Notes: a model not told the origin generated them from the letters alone. Positions 19,118 through 28,021 are shown, numbered from the stretch's first letter. The stretch: DNA of 64,000 nucleotides from Actinacidiphila oryziradicis (GCF_005047355.1 NZ_SUMC01000001.1:186001-250000), one strand, 5' to 3'. Translations and numbers: made by a program.

Positions 19118-19986
19118 CCGCGACGAGCCTCACCCCGGCCGGCCTCTCGTCCCTGCGCGCCACCGCCATGCGGGTGCGCGAACACGTCGCTGACATGTGC
19201 GCGGGCCCCGAAGGAGGGCACCTCGGCGGCGCGTACTCGGCCACCGAAGTACTGACCGCGCTCTACGGCGACGTCATGACCGTGGACCCGGCGCGGCCAA
19301 CAGCCCCTGAGCGGGACCGGTTCGTGCTCAGCAAGGGGCACGCCGCAGTGGGCCTGTACGCGATCCTCGCGGAAAGCGGCTTCCTGCCCGTCGAGGAACT
19401 GCGTGAATACGGCCAACCCGGCAGCAGGCTGATGGGCCATCCGGTCCGGGCGGTGCCCGGGGTCGAGGCCGCGACCGGCTCACTCGGCCACGGACTCGCC
19501 CTGGGATGCGGTTTCGCCCTGGCCGCGCGCCTGGACGGCAGGAGTTCGAAGGCCTTCGTCCTCATGGGGGACGGCGAACTCCAGGAAGGTTCCGTGTGGG
19601 AGGCGGCCATCGGCGCCGCCTCGCTGGGACTGGAGAACCTGGTCGCCGTGGTGGACCGCAACTCCCTCCAACTGACCGGCCCCACCAACGAGATCGCCGC
19701 CATGGAACCGCTGGCGGAGCGGTGGCGAAGCTTCGGGTGGGCCGTCCGGGAGGCCGACGGACACGACGTCGGAGAACTCGTACGGAACCTGGGCAGCACC
19801 CCGTGGGAACCCGGCCGCCCCAGCCTCCTGATCGCGCGAACCGTGAAGGGCCACGGCGTTCCGTTCCTGGCGGGCCAGGTCGCAAGCCACTACGTCACCC
19901 TCTCCGAACGCAAACACACCCGGGTCCGGTCCGTACTGCGCAACGCGCCCGTATCGCACAACACAGGGAAGGATGAAGCCCGTTGA
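19114..19986 (+). CDS. Transketolase, N-terminal (thiamine-diphosphate) subunit
   Basis: A 290-residue half-transketolase carrying the ThDP/Mg site: [20 protein letters not shown] and the following [10 protein letters not shown]. His residues in [11 protein letters not shown] and [10 protein letters not shown] match those that bind the diphosphate and substrate in transketolases. It must pair with the next gene product. In AmCP pathways such a split transketolase transfers a two-carbon ketol unit to carrier-bound glutamate semialdehyde instead of working in the pentose phosphate route. Start and stop both overlap neighbours by 4 bases (ATGA, TTGA). Confidence 0.9.
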   Translation: MTATSLTPAGLSSLRATAMRVREHVADMCAGPEGGHLGGAYSATEVLTALYGDVMTVDPARPTAPERDRFVLSKGHAAVGLYAILAESGFLPVEELREYGQPGSRLMGHPVRAVPGVEAATGSLGHGLALGCGFALAARLDGRSSKAFVLMGDGELQEGSVWEAAIGAASLGLENLVAVVDRNSLQLTGPTNEIAAMEPLAERWRSFGWAVREADGHDVGELVRNLGSTPWEPGRPSLLIARTVKGHGVPFLAGQVASHYVTLSERKHTRVRSVLRNAPVSHNTGKDEAR

Positions 19987-20942
19987 CAACAACCCCAGCC
20001 CCAGCGGCGACCCGCCACGCGTACCGCGACCGGCTGATGCCGCTGCTTCAACAGGACCCCAGGCTGATCTGCCTGGACACCGACACCGGCCTGTTCAGCC
20101 CGGACGACATCGCCGCCGCCGGCGACCAGTACGTCAATCTGGGGATCGCCGAACACAATCTGATGGGCATGGCGGCCGGGCTCGCGGCCTGCGGGCGGAT
20201 GCCGTTCGTCAACACCATGGCCGCCTTCGCCAGTGCGCGGGCGCTCGAAGCCGTAGAACTCGACATCGCCTACCCGGCCCTGCCGGTACGCATCATGGCG
20301 ACGCACGGCGGCCTGGCCGCCGGTCACCTCGGCCCCACGCACCACGCGTTGGCGGATCTGTCGGCGATGCGCACACTGCCGACGATGACCGTGGTCGTAC
20401 CGGCCGACGCCGCCGCCACCGAAGCCGTCGTCGAACAGAGCCTGGACCTGCCGGGCCCGTTGTACGTACGGCTGGGCCGCAAGGCCACGCCGGCGATCGA
20501 TACCGGCGAGCCCATGATCATCGGCCGGGCCCAGCTGCTGCGCCGGGGCACGGACGTGGTACTGGTCGGCTGCGGACCGTATCCCGTGGCGGCCTGCGCG
20601 GAGGCGGCACAGCTTCTCTCCGAATGCGGTATCTCCGCGACCGTGCTCAACATGCACACCCTGCGACCGCTCGACACCGAGACGCTCCTCGCGGCCACCG
20701 CACAGGCCTCCCTGGTGGTCACGGTGGAGGAGCACTGGCGCAGCGGCGGGCTCGGCGGCGCGGTCTGCGAGGCCCTCTGCGAGGAGCGGCCGACCCGCGT
20801 GGTGCGGATCGCCATGCCGGAGAAGTTCGCGGACATCGCCGGCGGCCACGAATACCTGCTGGACCACTACGGCATCAGCGCCGCCCGTACGGCTGCCACG
20901 GTCTGCGCGGCACTCGACGCGGACGCGCCCAACACCCCATGA
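19983..20942 (+). CDS. Transketolase, C-terminal (pyrimidine-binding) subunit
   Basis: A 319-residue second half of the split transketolase. It holds the pyrimidine-binding domain with the catalytic Glu in VNLGIAEHNLMGMAAGLA, and a C-terminal transketolase domain from about 190. Asp in CLDTDTGLFSPDD and the MATHGGLAAGHLGPTHHALADL loop are typical. The start is TTG, overlapping the TGA of the first subunit. Tight coupling with the first subunit and position before the carrier protein support a dedicated biosynthetic enzyme. Confidence 0.9.
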   Translation: MTTTPAPAATRHAYRDRLMPLLQQDPRLICLDTDTGLFSPDDIAAAGDQYVNLGIAEHNLMGMAAGLAACGRMPFVNTMAAFASARALEAVELDIAYPALPVRIMATHGGLAAGHLGPTHHALADLSAMRTLPTMTVVVPADAAATEAVVEQSLDLPGPLYVRLGRKATPAIDTGEPMIIGRAQLLRRGTDVVLVGCGPYPVAACAEAAQLLSECGISATVLNMHTLRPLDTETLLAATAQASLVVTVEEHWRSGGLGGAVCEALCEERPTRVVRIAMPEKFADIAGGHEYLLDHYGISAARTAATVCAALDADAPNTP

Positions 20943-20968
20943 ACCGACGAGAAACAGAGGGAACTGTC

Positions 20969-21145
20969 ATGACGACCGCGACCCAGACGTGCCCCGAATG
21001 CGACGGAGCACTGACGATCAACGACTCCGTCCGGATGAGCGAAGTGCTCGAATGTCCCGGCTGCCGCAGCGAGTTGGAAGTGGTGGCCACTGCCCCGCTG
21101 CTGCTCGCGCTGGCACCCGAGGTCGAAGAGGACTGGGGCGAATGA
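20969..21145 (+). CDS. LysW-like amino-group carrier protein (AmCP)
   Basis: A 58-residue acidic carrier. It has a zinc-ribbon pair CPECDG and CPGCRS, an acidic C-terminal half and the diagnostic C-terminal EDWGE, whose last Glu forms an isopeptide-like bond with the amino group of the growing amino acid in LysW systems. The carrier protects the alpha-amine and is the handle recognised by the other enzymes. A GAGGGAA site precedes the ATG by about 7 bases. It overlaps the ligase gene by 4 bases. In actinomycetes such carriers outside lysine/arginine synthesis mark secondary-metabolite clusters such as those for vazabitide A and s56-p1. Confidence 0.95.
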   Translation: MTTATQTCPECDGALTINDSVRMSEVLECPGCRSELEVVATAPLLLALAPEVEEDWGE

Positions 21146-22017
21146 CATTGGGAAAGCCTTCCACGGCACCGCGGACAGCCCTGCTGGCCTCCAGGATCCG
21201 CTTCGAGGAGAAGCGGATCCTGGAGGCCCTGGAGCGGCGGGGAGTCCCGTGCACGCAAATCGACACCCGGACCGTACGACACCACATGGACGGCCTGCCG
21301 CCGGCCTGGGACCTGGTGCTCAACCGGGAGATCTCGGCGACCAAGGCCCTCTACGCGGCACTGACGTTCGAGGCGAGCGGCGTCACCGTCGTCAACTCCT
21401 CGGCCGCGATCGAGATCTGCGGTGACAAATGGCGGACGTCGCTCGCCCTTCACCGGGCCGGCATCCCCACGCCGCGCGCTTCCCTCGCCCTGACGACCGA
21501 GGCCGCCCAGCAGGCGGCCGAGGAGATCGGGTACCCGGTCGTCATCAAGCCCCTGGTCGGTTCCTGGGGCAGGCGGGTGGCACTGCTGCCGGACGCCGAC
21601 GCGACCCGGACCGTACTGGAGCACTGCGACGCCATTCCCTCGCCGCAGGCACAGATCATCTATCTCCAGAGTTACGTGGACAAGCCCGGCCGCGACATCA
21701 GGGTGATCGTCGTGGGCGGGGTGCCGATCGGTGCCGTCTACCGGATGTCCGACGAATGGCGCACCAATGTGGCGAGGGGCAGCCGGACCAAGCCGTGCGC
21801 CCTTACCGACGACATCGCCGGGCTCGCGGTGGCCGCCGCGGCACAGACCGGGGCGGCCATCGCGGGCGTGGATCTGGCCGAGGACGTGGACGGCGGCCTG
21901 TACGTCCTGGAGGTGAACCACGGAGTCGAGTTCAAGGGCTTCCAGGAGGCCCTGGATGGCCGGGTCGACGTCGCCGAGGAGATCGCCGACCGACTGGTCT
22001 CCGAGGTGTGGAAGTGA
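21142..22017 (+). CDS. LysX/RimK-type ATP-grasp AmCP ligase
   Basis: A 291-residue ATP-grasp enzyme expected to join the alpha-amino group of glutamate (or a related amino acid) to the C-terminal Glu of the carrier. ATP-grasp elements are visible: EICGDKWRTSLALHRAGIPTP, YPVVIKPLVGSWGRRV (nucleotide-binding Lys and glycine loop), and the metal-binding AGVDLAEDVDG...VLEVNHGVEFKGF near the C-terminus. Length is normal for LysX/ArgX. It lies directly after the carrier gene and overlaps the reductase gene by 4 bases. Confidence 0.93.
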   Translation: MTLGKPSTAPRTALLASRIRFEEKRILEALERRGVPCTQIDTRTVRHHMDGLPPAWDLVLNREISATKALYAALTFEASGVTVVNSSAAIEICGDKWRTSLALHRAGIPTPRASLALTTEAAQQAAEEIGYPVVIKPLVGSWGRRVALLPDADATRTVLEHCDAIPSPQAQIIYLQSYVDKPGRDIRVIVVGGVPIGAVYRMSDEWRTNVARGSRTKPCALTDDIAGLAVAAAAQTGAAIAGVDLAEDVDGGLYVLEVNHGVEFKGFQEALDGRVDVAEEIADRLVSEVWK

Positions 22018-23039
22018 TCAGGGTCGCGGTGTTCGGTGCCGCCGGCTACATCGGTGGCGAAGTGCTCAGGCTGCTCCTCGGCCACCCCGAGACGGAGGTG
22101 ACCGCCGCGGTGTCGTCGCGCTTCCCTGGCAAGCGCGTCGACAGCGTCCATCCCAATCTGCGCTCGGCCACGGACCTCACGTTCTGCGACGCCGAGCAGG
22201 TGACGGAGTGCGATGTCGTCCTCCTGGCGACGCCGCACCGGTCGGCCATGGCCCTGGTACGGCAATGGGCGAGCCGTACGGAACTCCTGATAGACCTCTC
22301 GGGGGACTTCAGGCTCAGGGACGCCGACGCGTACAAGCGCTACTACGGCGTCGCCCACGAAGCTCCGGAACTACTGGACTCGTTCGTCCCCGGCATTCCG
22401 GAACTGCACCGCGACGAGCTGCGCACCGCACGGCTGATCAGCGTCCCCGGCTGCATGGCGACGGCCGGACTGCTCGCGCTGCGTCCGCCGGCCGCCCGCA
22501 GACTGATCGCTTCGCGGGTCCTGGTGGACGGGCGTACCGGATCCAGCGGCTCCGGAGCGACGGCCGGCGAGGGCAACCTGCACGCCGAACGCAGCGGCGC
22601 CATGCGCGTCTTCGCCCCCGTGGCCCACCGTCACGAGGCCGAGATCGCCCAGCACACCGGCCTCGACGTACGGATGACCGCGACAGGTGTCGAGGCAGTG
22701 CGCGGCGTCCAGGTCGTCTGCCACACCGAACTGGCGCCGGGCGCGGACCACCGGGCGGTGCGCGCGGCCTACCGCGAGGCGTACTCGGACGAGCCCTTCA
22801 TCCGCATGGTCTCCCACAAGCGAGGCGTCTACCGCTATCCGGAACCCAAGATCCTGCTCGGTTCCAACTTCTGCGACATCGGCCACGCCGCCGACGAGGG
22901 CTCCGACCGCCTGGTCGTCATCGCCGCCCTGGACAACCTCGTGAAGGGCGGCGCGGGCAACGCGGTGCAATGCCTCAACGTCCGCATGGGGTGGCCCGAG
23001 TCGTACGGACTCTCGTTCCCGGGGCTGCATCCGATGTAG
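22014..23039 (+). CDS. LysY/ArgC-type N-acyl-glutamyl-phosphate reductase acting on AmCP
   Basis: A 341-residue NADPH-dependent reductase. The N-terminal Rossmann motif is VFGAAGYIGGEVLRLL, the catalytic Cys is in LISVPGCMATAGLL, and a His-containing PVAHRHEAEI loop follows. It should reduce the carrier-bound gamma-glutamyl phosphate to the semialdehyde, the acceptor for the transketolase step. It starts with GTG overlapping the ligase stop. The C-terminal GNFCDIG-like segment and NLVKGGAGNAVQ are typical of ArgC/LysY. Confidence 0.92.
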   Translation: MIRVAVFGAAGYIGGEVLRLLLGHPETEVTAAVSSRFPGKRVDSVHPNLRSATDLTFCDAEQVTECDVVLLATPHRSAMALVRQWASRTELLIDLSGDFRLRDADAYKRYYGVAHEAPELLDSFVPGIPELHRDELRTARLISVPGCMATAGLLALRPPAARRLIASRVLVDGRTGSSGSGATAGEGNLHAERSGAMRVFAPVAHRHEAEIAQHTGLDVRMTATGVEAVRGVQVVCHTELAPGADHRAVRAAYREAYSDEPFIRMVSHKRGVYRYPEPKILLGSNFCDIGHAADEGSDRLVVIAALDNLVKGGAGNAVQCLNVRMGWPESYGLSFPGLHPM

Positions 23040-23092
23040 GGCCTGCCCGGTCGGACACCTCTGAACATGAATTGACATGACTGGAGGCAAGG

Positions 23093-25126
23093 TTGAACCC
23101 GAACCAATTACTCGTAGTCAAATGCGGCGGCAACCACGACGTCAACGCGACTGAAATCTGCGCCGATATCGCGGACCTGACACGGTACGGCCATCACGTC
23201 GTCGTGGTGCACGGCGGATCCGCCGACATCGACAGCCTGGCGCAGCGGCTGGACGTCCCGCAGCGCCGGATGGTCTCGCCCGACGGCGTATCGGCCCGCT
23301 ACACCGATGAGGCGACCATGGAGGTGGTGACGCTGGCCCTGGCCGGGGCGGTAAAGCCGAGGCTGGTGGCCGAATTGCAGCGCAGGGGCGTGCCGGCCGT
23401 CGGCATGACCGGGATGGACGGCGGGATGCTGCAAGCGAGCCGCAAGACCGCGCATCGAGCGCTGATCGGCGGACGCACGGTGGTCGTGCGCGACGACCAC
23501 AGCGGGCGGATCGGCGAGGTCCGTAACGAACTCCTCACCACGCTGCTGTCCGAGGGGTACGTTCCCGTGATCTCGCCGCCGGCGGCGGACGAGCGGGGAT
23601 TCCCGGTCAACGCGGACGCGGACCGCGCCGCGGCGGCACTGGCCACGGCCCTGAACGCGGACCGCCTGGTGCTGCTGACCGGGGCTCCGGGCGTACTGAC
23701 CGACGCGGACGACGAAGGCAGCGTGCTGGCCGAGTACGAGGTGTCCGGGACTTCCGCCCCGGGGGAGTTCGCCCGTGGCGGCATGGCGCTCAAGCTCGTC
23801 GCGGCGCGCGAAGCCCTCCAGGGCGGGGTCCCGCGGGTGACCGTCTCGGACGGCCGCCATGAGAAGGCGGTCACCGACGTCCTGCACGGAGCGGGAACGC
23901 AGATCTTGCTGACGCCCGGTCCGGAACGGAATCCGGAACAGAATCCGGAACAGAAGAGGAATCCGGAACAGAAGGAGGAGCAGGTGATGGGCACCGTGAC
24001 CGTCCCGTCCGAGGATGTGGCCCGAGCCCTCGTGGGCGTGGACCCGGTCTCGGCGGCGAACATGCTGGAAGCCATGGTGGCGATCCCTTCACCGTCGGGG
24101 GAGGAGAGCCGGCTGGCCGAGCATCTGGTCGGCGTCATGAAGGGACTCGGCCTTGCCGCCCGGATCGACCGGGCCGGAAACGTGATCGGCGAGACGCCCG
24201 CCCGGCCCGGCCCGAAGATCATGCTCCTCGGTCACATGGACACGGTCCCCGGCCAGTTGCCGGTGCGGTGTTCGGACGGCCGTGTCCACGGACGCGGCTC
24301 GGTGGACGCCAAGGGCCCGCTCGCGGCCATGGTGCAGGCCGTCGCGGCGAACCCCGGCTTCCCCGGCCAGTTGACGGTCGTGGGAGTGGTCGAGGAGGAA
24401 ACCCCCCAATCCCGTGGCGCGGTACACATCGGACGCACACTGGCCCGACCGGACGCGCTGGTGGTGGGCGAACCGAGCGGATGGTCGGGAGTAGTCCTCG
24501 GGTACAAGGGGAAACTCGACCTCTCCTACCGGGTCACCTGTCCTGCCACCCATCCGAGCAACCCCGTGGAGAAGGCGACGGAATCGGCTGCCGCGTTCTG
24601 GCACGATGCCCTCGAACTGCTCGGCCCGGACCAGGGCCACGGTTCGTTCGGAACCCCCGGCGCGACCCTGGTCGCGATGCGGGGCGACATAGCGGACGCC
24701 GAACTCGAGATCAGCGTCCGCACCCCGGTCGGTTTCGACCAGGAGGGATTCGTCACCGCCCTCAGGAACCGCGCCCGCGGCGGCACGGTGGATGTCCTCA
24801 ACGGGGTCGCCGCGGTGCGCGTGGAACGTCGCAGTCCCGTGGTCCACGCCCTGTCCGCGGGGATCCGGCGAGTTGGAGGCGTCCCGCGTCCGACGGTCAA
24901 AACCGCCACCTCCGACATGAACACGCTGGCGGAGTTCTGGGACATACCGATGGCCACGTACGGCCCGGGGGACAGCGCTCTGGACCACTCGGACGAGGAG
25001 CACATCCTGACCGACGACTACCTACGCGGCATCGCCGTCCTCTCGGCCGCGCTGCGCGAACTGACAACGCTGCCCGTGACCGCGGCCCGAGCGGCATCCG
25101 AGCCCGCTGTGAGGAGCCGGGCATGA
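23093..25126 (+). CDS. Fusion of LysZ-type acylglutamate kinase and LysK-type M20 carboxypeptidase
   Basis: One 677-residue open frame joins two pathway enzymes. Residues 1 to about 275 are an amino-acid kinase: VVKCGGNHDV, VVVVHGGSADID, VGMTGMDGGM and a C-terminal GGMALKLVAAREAL. It phosphorylates the gamma-carboxylate of the carrier-bound substrate. A linker with three NPEQ repeats (about 280-295) follows. Residues of about 299-677 are an M20 zinc peptidase: GHMDTVPGQLP, GRGSVDAKGPLAA, VVEEETPQSRGA, GEPSGWSG and LDHSDEEHI. It should release the finished amino acid from the carrier. A strong internal ribosome binding site and ATG at 23987 could also give a separate peptidase. The kinase starts with TTG after GGAGGCAAGG. 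Confidence 0.9.
   Translation: MNPNQLLVVKCGGNHDVNATEICADIADLTRYGHHVVVVHGGSADIDSLAQRLDVPQRRMVSPDGVSARYTDEATMEVVTLALAGAVKPRLVAELQRRGVPAVGMTGMDGGMLQASRKTAHRALIGGRTVVVRDDHSGRIGEVRNELLTTLLSEGYVPVISPPAADERGFPVNADADRAAAALATALNADRLVLLTGAPGVLTDADDEGSVLAEYEVSGTSAPGEFARGGMALKLVAAREALQGGVPRVTVSDGRHEKAVTDVLHGAGTQILLTPGPERNPEQNPEQKRNPEQKEEQVMGTVTVPSEDVARALVGVDPVSAANMLEAMVAIPSPSGEESRLAEHLVGVMKGLGLAARIDRAGNVIGETPARPGPKIMLLGHMDTVPGQLPVRCSDGRVHGRGSVDAKGPLAAMVQAVAANPGFPGQLTVVGVVEEETPQSRGAVHIGRTLARPDALVVGEPSGWSGVVLGYKGKLDLSYRVTCPATHPSNPVEKATESAAAFWHDALELLGPDQGHGSFGTPGATLVAMRGDIADAELEISVRTPVGFDQEGFVTALRNRARGGTVDVLNGVAAVRVERRSPVVHALSAGIRRVGGVPRPTVKTATSDMNTLAEFWDIPMATYGPGDSALDHSDEEHILTDDYLRGIAVLSAALRELTTLPVTAARAASEPAVRSRA
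23930..23971 (+). repeat. Three copies of a 12-bp repeat encoding the NPEQ linker
   Basis: AATCCGGAACAG occurs at 23930-23941, 23942-23953 and 23960-23971, with a partial CCGGAACGG copy just before. It encodes NPEQ three times in the linker between the kinase and peptidase domains. Slippage in such repeats could have removed a stop codon and fused two genes, or could change linker length between strains. Confidence 0.85.
23971..23989 (+). promoter_or_regulatory. Internal ribosome binding site and start for the peptidase half
   Basis: GAAGGAGGAG (23971-23980) is followed by GTG at 23984 and ATG at 23987, both in frame with the M20 domain. This is a near-perfect Shine-Dalgarno sequence at proper spacing inside an open reading frame. 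It suggests that a free LysK-type peptidase of about 379 residues may be made in addition to, or instead of, the fusion. Confidence 0.6.
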
Positions 25127-25683
25127 CGACCCACTCGTTCTGCACGTGCCGGCCCGGCGCGACCGTATGGCTGACCGGCCTGCCGAGCGCGGGCAAGACC
25201 ACCATCGCCTACGGGGTCGCCGAGCGGTTGCGACATCACGGACGACGGGTGGAGGTCCTCGACGGCGACGAGGTCCGGCGATTCCTGTCCGCCGGGCTGG
25301 GCTTCAGCCGTGCGGACCGGGACACCAACGTCCAGCGGATCGGCATGGTCGCGGAGGTTCTGGCACGCAACGGCACAGCCGTCCTGGTGCCGGTGATCGC
25401 GCCGTACGCGGACAGCCGGGAAATGGTCCGCAAACATCACGAGAAGTCCGCGACGACCTATCTGGAGGTGCATGTCGCGACACCGCTCGAGGTCTGCTCG
25501 GTGCGGGACGTGAAGGGCCTGTACGCGCGGCAGGCCGCGGGCGGGATATCCGGGCTGACCGGTGTCGACGACCCGTACGAGGTGCCCGAGACGCCGGATC
25601 TGCGGCTGGGCACCCATGCCGAAGGCGTCTCGGAGTCCGTCGACGCCTTGTACACGCTGCTTGTGGAAAGGGAGTTGGCATGA
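25123..25683 (+). CDS. cysC: Adenylylsulfate kinase (APS kinase)
   Basis: A 186-residue APS kinase converting adenylyl sulfate to PAPS. The Walker A motif is TGLPSAGKTTIAYGVAE, and the substrate region has LDGDEVRRFLSAGLGFSRADRDTN, the DGD and FS-x-x-DR signatures of CysC. VRDVKGLY with a following ISGLTGVDDPYE is the typical lid region. It overlaps the preceding and following genes by 4 bases. Its presence inside the AmCP operon implies dedicated PAPS supply for the cluster sulfotransferase. Confidence 0.93.
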   Translation: MTTHSFCTCRPGATVWLTGLPSAGKTTIAYGVAERLRHHGRRVEVLDGDEVRRFLSAGLGFSRADRDTNVQRIGMVAEVLARNGTAVLVPVIAPYADSREMVRKHHEKSATTYLEVHVATPLEVCSVRDVKGLYARQAAGGISGLTGVDDPYEVPETPDLRLGTHAEGVSESVDALYTLLVERELA

Positions 25684-26648
25684 CGGTCGTTCACCACCAA
25701 TCAGCAGGGGGTTCCACCGGGAGTTCCGCCGGGAGGACGGCGAATCCCTACCCTTACGCACTGTCGCATCTGGAGACGTTGGAGTCGGAGGCGGTGCACA
25801 TTTTCCGTGAAGTGGCGGGCGAGTTCGAGCGGCCAGTGATCCTCTTCTCCGGCGGCAAGGACTCGATCGTCATGCTGCACCTGGCGCTGAAGGCGTTCGC
25901 CCCGGCGGCGGTGCCCTTCTCGCTGCTGCACGTGGACACCGGGCACAACTTCCCCGAGGTGCTCGCCTACCGGGACCGGACCGCGGCCGGGCACGGGCTG
26001 CGGCTGCGTATCGCCTCGGTGCAGGACTACATCGACGACGGACGGCTGCGCGAACGCCCCGACGGCACCCGCAACCCGCTCCAGACCGTGCCGCTGCTGG
26101 ACGCGATCGCCGAGGGCAAGCACGACGCGGTGTTCGGGGGCGGGCGCCGGGACGAGGAGAAGGCGCGCGCCAAGGAGCGGGTCTTCTCGCTGCGGGACGA
26201 GTTCGGGGCGTGGGACCCGCGCCGCCAACGCCCGGAACTGTGGGCGCTGTACAACGGCCGGCACGCACCCGGCGAGCACGTCCGCGTCTTCCCGCTCTCC
26301 AATTGGACCGAGCTGGACGTGTGGCAGTACATCGCGCGCGAGGGCATCGAGCTGCCGCAGATCTACTACGCCCACAAGCGCGACGTCTTCGCCCGGGACG
26401 GCATGTGGCTCGCGCCCGGCGAATGGGGCGGCCCGAAGGACGACGAGACCACCGAACGCCGGCAGATCCGCTACCGCACGGTCGGCGACATGTCCTGCAC
26501 CGGCGCGGTGGACTCCGACGCCGGCACGGTCGAGCAGGTCATCGCCGAGATCACCACGTCCCGGATCACCGAGCGGGGAGCCACACGCGCCGACGACAAA
26601 CTGTCCGAGGCCGCGATGGAGGACCGCAAACGCGAGGGGTACTTCTAA
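25680..26648 (+). CDS. cysD: Sulfate adenylyltransferase small subunit
   Basis: A 322-residue ATP sulfurylase subunit with the PP-loop SGGKDSIVMLHLALKAF near residue 60, HVDTGHNFPE, and VFGGGRRDEEKARAKER, all hallmarks of CysD. It forms adenylyl sulfate with the GTPase subunit encoded next. The N-terminus has a short Gly/Ser-rich tail (GGSTGSSAGRT). It starts 4 bases before the cysC stop and ends with TAATG shared with cysN. Confidence 0.95.
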   Translation: MTVVHHQSAGGSTGSSAGRTANPYPYALSHLETLESEAVHIFREVAGEFERPVILFSGGKDSIVMLHLALKAFAPAAVPFSLLHVDTGHNFPEVLAYRDRTAAGHGLRLRIASVQDYIDDGRLRERPDGTRNPLQTVPLLDAIAEGKHDAVFGGGRRDEEKARAKERVFSLRDEFGAWDPRRQRPELWALYNGRHAPGEHVRVFPLSNWTELDVWQYIAREGIELPQIYYAHKRDVFARDGMWLAPGEWGGPKDDETTERRQIRYRTVGDMSCTGAVDSDAGTVEQVIAEITTSRITERGATRADDKLSEAAMEDRKREGYF

Positions 26649-28021
26649 TGACCACTGATACGGACACTGATAGCGGCACCGATACGGATATGGATACGGG
26701 CACGAGCACGAGCACGAGCACCGGCACCGAACGGCTCCCGACCACCACCGCGCTGCTGCGCTTCGCGACCGCCGGTTCCGTGGACGACGGCAAGTCCACC
26801 CTGGTCGGGCGGCTGCTGTACGACTCCAAGTCGGTCCTCGCCGACCAGCTGGGGGCCGTCGAGGCGGCCTCCATGCGGCGCGGCCAGGAGACACCGGACC
26901 TGGCGCTGCTCACCGACGGCCTGCGCGCGGAGCGGGATCAGGGCATCACCATCGACGTCGCCTACCGCTACTTCGCCACCCCCCGGCGACGGTTCATCCT
27001 CGCCGACACGCCCGGACATGTGCAGTACACGCGCAATATGGTGACGGGTGCCTCCACCGCCGAGTTGGCCGTGGTCCTGGTCGACGCCCGCAACGGCGTC
27101 GTCGAGCAGACCCGCCGCCACGCGGCTCTGGCCGCCCTGCTGCGGGTGCCGCACGTAGTGCTGGCCGTCAACAAGATGGATCTGGTCGACTACGCCAAGT
27201 CGTCCTTCACCGGGATCGCCGAGGAGTTCACCGCGTACGCCGCTTCGCTCGGCGTCCGCGACATCACGGCGATACCGATCTCGGCACTCGCCGGGGACAA
27301 CGTGGTGACCCCTTCCGCGCACATGGACTGGTACAGCGGCCCGACGATCCTGGAGCACCTGGAGACCGTGCCGGTCGGCGACAACCCAACCACCGCCCCG
27401 GCCCGTCTTCCCGTCCAGTATGTCATCCGGCCCCAGACCGCCGAGCACCTCGACTACCGGGGCTACGCGGGCCGGATCGCGTCTGGCGTACTGCGGGTCG
27501 GCGACGAGGTCACCGTCCAGCCGTCGGGCCTGGCCAGCACCATCACCGGGATCGACACGCTCGGTGAGAGCGTGGCCACGGCCTGGGCCCCGCAGTCGGT
27601 GACCGTGCTGCTCGCCGACGACCTCGACATCTCGCGGGGCGACGTCATCGCGCCGGCCCTCGACGCCCCCACGATCACCCAGGACGTCGAGGCCACCGTC
27701 TGCCACCTCCACGATCGGCCGCTGACGGTCGGCGCCCGGGTGTTGCTCAAGCACGGCACCCGCACGGTGAACGCGATCGTCAAGCAACTGCCTTACAAGG
27801 TCGACCTCACACAGGGCCTGACCCGCCGGGACCTCCCCCATGAGCTTGCCGTCAACGACATCGGCACGGTCGTCCTGCGGACTTCCCAGCCGCTGCCGCT
27901 GGATGCCTACGCCGACTCCCGGCTCACCGGTTCCTTCATCCTCATCGACCCGGCCAGTGGCACCACCCTCGCCGCCGGCATGTGCCATGCTACGACGGCC
28001 CGTTCGGGGGCAAGCGCCTGA
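26648..28021 (+). CDS. cysN: Sulfate adenylyltransferase GTPase subunit
   Basis: A 457-residue EF-1A-like GTPase that drives sulfate adenylylation by CysD. GTPase motifs: AGSVDDGKSTLVGRLLYDSK (P-loop), ADTPGHVQYTRNMVTGAS (switch II) and VNKMDLVDY. Beta-barrel domains follow from about 255. The first 28 residues are an extra low-complexity Thr/Asp/Ser/Gly tail encoded by a microsatellite-like run of GATACG and ACGAGC units. No APS kinase domain is fused at the C-terminus, in line with the separate cysC. It is the last gene of the long operon. Confidence 0.95.
   Translation: MTTDTDTDSGTDTDMDTGTSTSTSTGTERLPTTTALLRFATAGSVDDGKSTLVGRLLYDSKSVLADQLGAVEAASMRRGQETPDLALLTDGLRAERDQGITIDVAYRYFATPRRRFILADTPGHVQYTRNMVTGASTAELAVVLVDARNGVVEQTRRHAALAALLRVPHVVLAVNKMDLVDYAKSSFTGIAEEFTAYAASLGVRDITAIPISALAGDNVVTPSAHMDWYSGPTILEHLETVPVGDNPTTAPARLPVQYVIRPQTAEHLDYRGYAGRIASGVLRVGDEVTVQPSGLASTITGIDTLGESVATAWAPQSVTVLLADDLDISRGDVIAPALDAPTITQDVEATVCHLHDRPLTVGARVLLKHGTRTVNAIVKQLPYKVDLTQGLTRRDLPHELAVNDIGTVVLRTSQPLPLDAYADSRLTGSFILIDPASGTTLAAGMCHATTARSGASA

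Noticed and set aside
19114..20942. Housekeeping transketolase or DXP synthase
   Set aside because: The split arrangement, 4-bp overlaps with carrier-pathway genes and absence of pentose-phosphate neighbours favour a pathway-specific enzyme.
23930..23971. Tandem repeat considered as a CRISPR-like array
   Set aside because: The units are 12 bp, adjacent and in a coding frame, with no spacers and no cas genes.
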